Shown here: positions 60,488 through 64,000 of the stretch, piece by piece
How the letters are laid out: each line of letters starts with the position of its first letter
How positions within the stretch are numbered: position 1 is the stretch's first letter
Assembly: GCF_013283875.1 (NCBI RefSeq)
Contig: NZ_CP054139.1
Span: forward strand, 2,480,001-2,544,000
Direction of reading: 5' to 3'
Source: Mucilaginibacter mali
GTDB taxonomy: Bacteria > Bacteroidota > Bacteroidia > Sphingobacteriales > Sphingobacteriaceae
Length of the DNA: 64,000 nt
Made by a program: the position numbers and the translations under genes
The notes under the pieces: model-generated
Databases searched by the model: none
What the model saw: the letters and a program-made list of their open reading frames with translations, nothing else
Told to the model about the DNA's origin: nothing

Positions 60488-62044
60488 TTATACAGTTGTA
60501 GTAGTTGGCTCAAATAAGCCGCTCAGGCTAACGTCTTCGTCGTCCTGGTCTGGGTAGGCAGAAGTACCGTGTTCAAACACATCGATACCGCCTTTCATCA
60601 GTTCGCCGTGTTCTTCAACACGCAGTTTCCATGGGTAAGGCAATTTGCCAATTACAAACATCATGATGCCGGCAATAGCAAAGGTTGCAAAGGTGATGCT
60701 CGCGCTGCCGATCAATTGGTTAACTAACTGACCGGTGCCACCACCGTAAAATAAACCAGTGATCGGGTGCGAATCATCTGGTCCGGTTGGGCCGGTAACA
60801 CCATATTTACCGCAAGCGAAAAAGCCGATAGAAAGCGTGCCCCAAATACCATTTAAACCATGCACAGGTACAGCGCCAACCGGATCATCAATACGCAGGT
60901 ACTCTAATAATTGGGTACCATAATAAACAATCACGCCAGAGATAGCGCCCAGCAGGATAGCACCCAGCGGGCTAACCCAGTAGCACGAAGCAGTAATGGC
61001 CACCAGGCCAGCCAGGAAACCGTTTACGGTAAAGCCAACATCAAATTTACCCTTGGTGCTGCCAAACCATAAACCCAGGTACATAGCCACAATACCGCCG
61101 GCACAAGCAGCCAAAGTGGTGTTAGCAGCCACACGCCCAATACCTTGTCCGTCCATTGCAGAAAGCGTGCTGCCCGGGTTAAAGCCATACCAACCGAACC
61201 AAAGCAGGAAACCACCTACAGCGGCAATGGTAAGGTTATGCGGCGCCGGCATGCCACCACCATCACGGGCGAAGATGCGGCCTAAGCGTGGGCCTAATAC
61301 CATAGCACCGACCAATGAAGCTACACCGCCAATGGTATGTACTACGGTTGAACCTGCAAAATCAAGGAAACCTTTAGCTACCAGCCAGCCGTCAGGACCC
61401 CATGCCCAGTGGCCCAGGATAGGATAAATAAAGCCGGTGATACCTATACTATATAATATATCGCCACGGAAACTGGTACGACCGATCATAGCGCCCGATA
61501 CAATGGTAGAGCAGGTATCGGCAAAAGCGTACTGGAAGATCCAGTGGGCCAGCACCGGGATACCGGTTGTACCATAAGTAAGCGGGGTATTTTGCAAAAA
61601 GAACCAGTTTTTACCATCGGCACCACCCCAACCAATAAATCCGTTGCCGCTGCCAAACATAAACGCGTAGCCAACAGCCCAAAACAAGATCCCGCAAAGG
61701 CAGGTATCGAAGATACACTCCATCAAAATGTTAACGGTTTCGCGTTTACGTGCAAAACCGGCTTCCAGCATCACAAAACCGGCCTGCATGCCGAATACTA
61801 AAAACGCTGCTACCAATGTCCAGATGGTATTAGCGGTATTCATTAAAGCGGTTTCATGCGCCGTGTAAGTATCAGCCGCGTGTGCCGATGTTGAAATTAG
61901 CCCGGGTAATGTCATCATGGCTATTATCGCCAGCCCCAGCCCCAAAAGCTTCCCGGTGAAAATAGTTGCACCGAGTTGCCATTTCTCCCGCGTTAGTTGT
62001 CGAAACGACCCGAGGAATTTACTTTTTGTGAAGTTTACTTCCAT
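60488..62044 (-). CDS. amtB: Ammonium transporter (Amt/MEP/Rh family)
   Basis: The 518-residue protein has an N-terminal extension with a hydrophobic helix and signal-like cleavage (LISTSAHA, residues 28-56), then 11 membrane helices. The Amt marks are present: the IFDTCLCGILFWAVGYAFMFG block, twin pore histidines His236 (STVVHTIGGVASLVGA) and His395 (VPVHGLNGIWGTLSIG), and the GGFLLWFGWYGFNPGS segment. It carries ammonium across the inner membrane. No glnK/PII gene is next to it in the window, which is unusual for amtB. It is divergent from the type III glutamine synthetase, so uptake and assimilation face each other across a 555-bp gap. Confidence 0.96.
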   Translation of the reverse strand: MEVNFTKSKFLGSFRQLTREKWQLGATIFTGKLLGLGLAIIAMMTLPGLISTSAHAADTYTAHETALMNTANTIWTLVAAFLVFGMQAGFVMLEAGFARKRETVNILMECIFDTCLCGILFWAVGYAFMFGSGNGFIGWGGADGKNWFFLQNTPLTYGTTGIPVLAHWIFQYAFADTCSTIVSGAMIGRTSFRGDILYSIGITGFIYPILGHWAWGPDGWLVAKGFLDFAGSTVVHTIGGVASLVGAMVLGPRLGRIFARDGGGMPAPHNLTIAAVGGFLLWFGWYGFNPGSTLSAMDGQGIGRVAANTTLAACAGGIVAMYLGLWFGSTKGKFDVGFTVNGFLAGLVAITASCYWVSPLGAILLGAISGVIVYYGTQLLEYLRIDDPVGAVPVHGLNGIWGTLSIGFFACGKYGVTGPTGPDDSHPITGLFYGGGTGQLVNQLIGSASITFATFAIAGIMMFVIGKLPYPWKLRVEEHGELMKGGIDVFEHGTSAYPDQDDEDVSLSGLFEPTTTTV

Positions 62045-62599
62045 TGTTTTTAAAATTTAGTTAGTTAGAATGATATGTGAACGATTAATAAATTCAAAAT
62101 TTCCAATTTTACATCATAAATACATCTACATAATTTATAAAACTTTATTTTTTGTGATTTTTATCATTAATTATCAACAATATAATTATCAAAATCACAC
62201 AAACATCAAATTTTAAAGATGTTTTTATTAATATTTTTATGAAAATATGGATATAATCTCAATTTATCAAAACATAAGTTAAAAATAATTACGTTTTTAA
62301 TAAAATTTTATGATTTTATTAAAACAAATAGATCAAAACAGTAAAATATTTACACATTTTCAAACAAATAGGCAGATTTTAAGTCAAAAAGCAAAAAATC
62401 GACAGGATTATAGTATTTTACCATATAAAATCTATATTTTTAGTGGGTTTTTATTAAAAACGTACAATAATTCGAGGCCAAACGGGGGCTTAGTGCCAAC
62501 GGCCCGCTAATTCGCTGATTAATTTATTTAAGACTTTTCCCTGATTTTTGAGTGTTTTTATCGGGATTACATTATTTTTGGTCATCAATTACCTAAAAA
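62045..62599. other. Very AT-rich divergent regulatory region between amt and glutamine synthetase
   Basis: No gene longer than about 66 codons is seen and none has gene-like features. The sequence is a long run of A and T-rich text (62060-62460), such as might bend DNA or bind nucleoid proteins. It should hold the promoters for both genes. I recognise no specific binding site. Confidence 0.55.
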
Positions 62600-64000
62600 A
62601 TGACAAATTTTCGATTCAAAGCGCTCGAAACAGTGCTAACAAGGACAATTCCGGAGATAAAATTGCCATCAGCTAAAATTTCAGACTATTTTGGCGCGAA
62701 TGTTTTCGATAATAAAAAACTAAAGGAGTATTTATCCAATGATGCCTACCAAAGCATCATCAACTCTACCGACGATGGCGAACCCATCCCCCGCGAAACT
62801 GCCGAGCAGATCGCATCGGCCATGAAGAGTTGGGCCATTAGCAAAGGCGCTACGCACTATACTCACTGGTTCCAGCCCTTAACCGGATCGACCGCCGAAA
62901 AACACGACGCGTTTTTTGAACCAACTGCCGACGGCGTGATCGAGCGCTTTAGTGGTGATGCCCTTGCACAACAGGAGCCGGATGCTTCCAGCTTCCCGAG
63001 CGGCGGTATCCGTAACACTTTCGAGGCCCGTGGCTACACCGCCTGGGATCCATCCTCCCCTGCCTTTATTATGGGCCGCACTTTGTGTATCCCTACCGTG
63101 TTTGTATCGTACACCGGCGAAGCGCTGGATTATAAAGTACCTTTATTAAAAGCATTGAGCGTATTAAACAAGGCCGCTGTTGATGTTTGCCATTATTTTG
63201 ATAAAAGCATCGAGAAAGTGAACGCCTCGTTAGGTATCGAGCAGGAATACTTCCTGGTAGATCTGGCCTTATATAATGCACGCCCCGATCTGTACTTAAC
63301 CGGCCGTACATTGTTTGGCCACATGTCGGCCAAGAACCAGCAATTGGAGGACCATTATTTTGGTTCGATCCCAGAGCGGGTATATGCCTTTATGCAGGAT
63401 ATGGAAACCGAATCGTTGTTATTAGGCATCCCACTGAAAACCCGCCATAACGAGGTGGCCCCATCGCAATTTGAGTGCGCGCCGGTTTACGAAGAGATCA
63501 ACCTGGCTATTGACCATAACCAGTTACTGATGGACCTGATGGACCGCGTAGCCAAACGCCATAACTTTAAAGTTTTGCTGCACGAGAAACCCTACGCTGG
63601 TTTAAACGGTTCGGGCAAGCACAATAACTGGTCGATGATCACCAACACGGGTAAAAACCTATTGTCGCCGGGTAAAACGCCCAAGAACAACCTGATGTTT
63701 CTTACCTTTTTTGTAAACGTGATCAAGGCTGTTTATGAACATGCCGACCTATTGCGCGCGTCCATCGCATCGGTTAATAACGATCATCGCTTGGGTGCTA
63801 ACGAAGCACCGCCTGCAATTATCTCTATCTTCCTGGGCAGCCAGTTAAATGATGTGCTTGACGAGATAGAAACATCGCGCATCAGCAAAAAGATAAAGGA
63901 CGACGCGCTGCTATGGCAAGGCATCCCTAAAGTACCGCAGATATTAAAGGATAACACCGACCGTAACCGCACCTCGCCTTTTGCTTTTACAGGTAATAAG
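62600..64000 (+). CDS. glnN: Type III glutamine synthetase, 5' part
   Basis: The ATG at 62600 starts an open frame that runs off the right edge; 467 residues are visible of the roughly 720-730 usual for type III (GSIII). It condenses ammonia and glutamate with ATP. Diagnostic parts are FGANVFDNKKLKEYL (about 35-50), THYTHWFQPLTGSTAEKHDAFFEP, SFPSGGIRNTFEARGYTAWDPSSPAF, SLGIEQEYFLVD with metal-binding glutamates, TRHNEVAPSQFECAPVYEEINLA, HEKPYAGLNGSGKHNNWSM and NDHRLGANEAPPAIISIFLG. It is divergent from amt. Confidence 0.95.
   Translation, partial: MTNFRFKALETVLTRTIPEIKLPSAKISDYFGANVFDNKKLKEYLSNDAYQSIINSTDDGEPIPRETAEQIASAMKSWAISKGATHYTHWFQPLTGSTAEKHDAFFEPTADGVIERFSGDALAQQEPDASSFPSGGIRNTFEARGYTAWDPSSPAFIMGRTLCIPTVFVSYTGEALDYKVPLLKALSVLNKAAVDVCHYFDKSIEKVNASLGIEQEYFLVDLALYNARPDLYLTGRTLFGHMSAKNQQLEDHYFGSIPERVYAFMQDMETESLLLGIPLKTRHNEVAPSQFECAPVYEEINLAIDHNQLLMDLMDRVAKRHNFKVLLHEKPYAGLNGSGKHNNWSMITNTGKNLLSPGKTPKNNLMFLTFFVNVIKAVYEHADLLRASIASVNNDHRLGANEAPPAIISIFLGSQLNDVLDEIETSRISKKIKDDALLWQGIPKVPQILKDNTDRNRTSPFAFTGNK

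Noticed and set aside
62310..62510. A 66-codon frame in the AT-rich gap before glutamine synthetase
   Set aside because: Its composition is that of AT-rich non-coding DNA, with long Asn, Lys, Ile and Phe runs and no domain.

Overview
The window looks like the chromosome of a Bacteroidetes bacterium of the family Sphingobacteriaceae, most likely Mucilaginibacter or a close relative. This rests on secreted glycosidase clusters, a CarboxypepD_reg/TonB-dependent receptor, type III glutamine synthetase, TAnnTTTG-type promoter elements, weak ribosome binding sites and many interspersed inverted repeats. The genus is inferred from gene style, not tested. No rRNA, tRNA, CRISPR array or transposase gene was seen.

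Region 1 (about 1-31.6 kb) is a pectin and rhamnogalacturonan degradation locus. The plus strand carries the end of a PL11-like lyase, then GH39, a GH106-like glycosidase and a GH28 polygalacturonase. The minus strand carries two transcription units: CE12-PL22-GH106 (31.6 to 26.0 kb), closed by a hairpin terminator, and a sialate-type esterase-GH2-three CE12 esterases-GH35-beta-propeller glycosidase-six-hairpin glycosidase-GH105 run (25.4 to 12.0 kb). Both minus-strand units start behind the same unusual tandem ATCCTG promoter architecture. Together the products could deacetylate pectin, cut the galacturonan and rhamnogalacturonan backbones, remove rhamnose and galactose, and process the unsaturated ends. 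No SusC/SusD pair or dedicated regulator lies inside the window. Inserted in this region are an XRE regulator, an aspartyl-protease-like protein and a SUKH protein, bracketed by a duplicated scrap of the lyase 3' end, plus a hybrid sensor kinase.

Region 2 (31.7-45 kb) is mixed: a GAF histidine kinase, a large metzincin-type metalloprotease, a YtxH protein, an alpha/beta hydrolase, a cold-shock protein, a TonB-dependent receptor, L-threonine aldolase and a GT87-like membrane protein. The receptor is preceded by a promoter and a 14-codon open frame reading MLRSSPLFCCCCCR, a strong candidate for a cysteine-sensing leader peptide.

Region 3 (45-64 kb) is housekeeping: an HI0933-type flavoprotein divergent from nuoA with overlapping start codons, nuoB, isocitrate dehydrogenase, purK and purE, YqgE, pdxH, nuoC, a JmjC/cupin-8 protein, nuoD, a TonB protein, and a nitrogen group (porin, Amt ammonium transporter, type III glutamine synthetase running off the right edge). 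The complex I genes are broken into three pieces, and a 238-bp element with perfect 28-bp inverted ends sits at the start of nuoD.

At least ten REP/MITE-like inverted-repeat elements of several families lie between genes; three families occur twice within the window.
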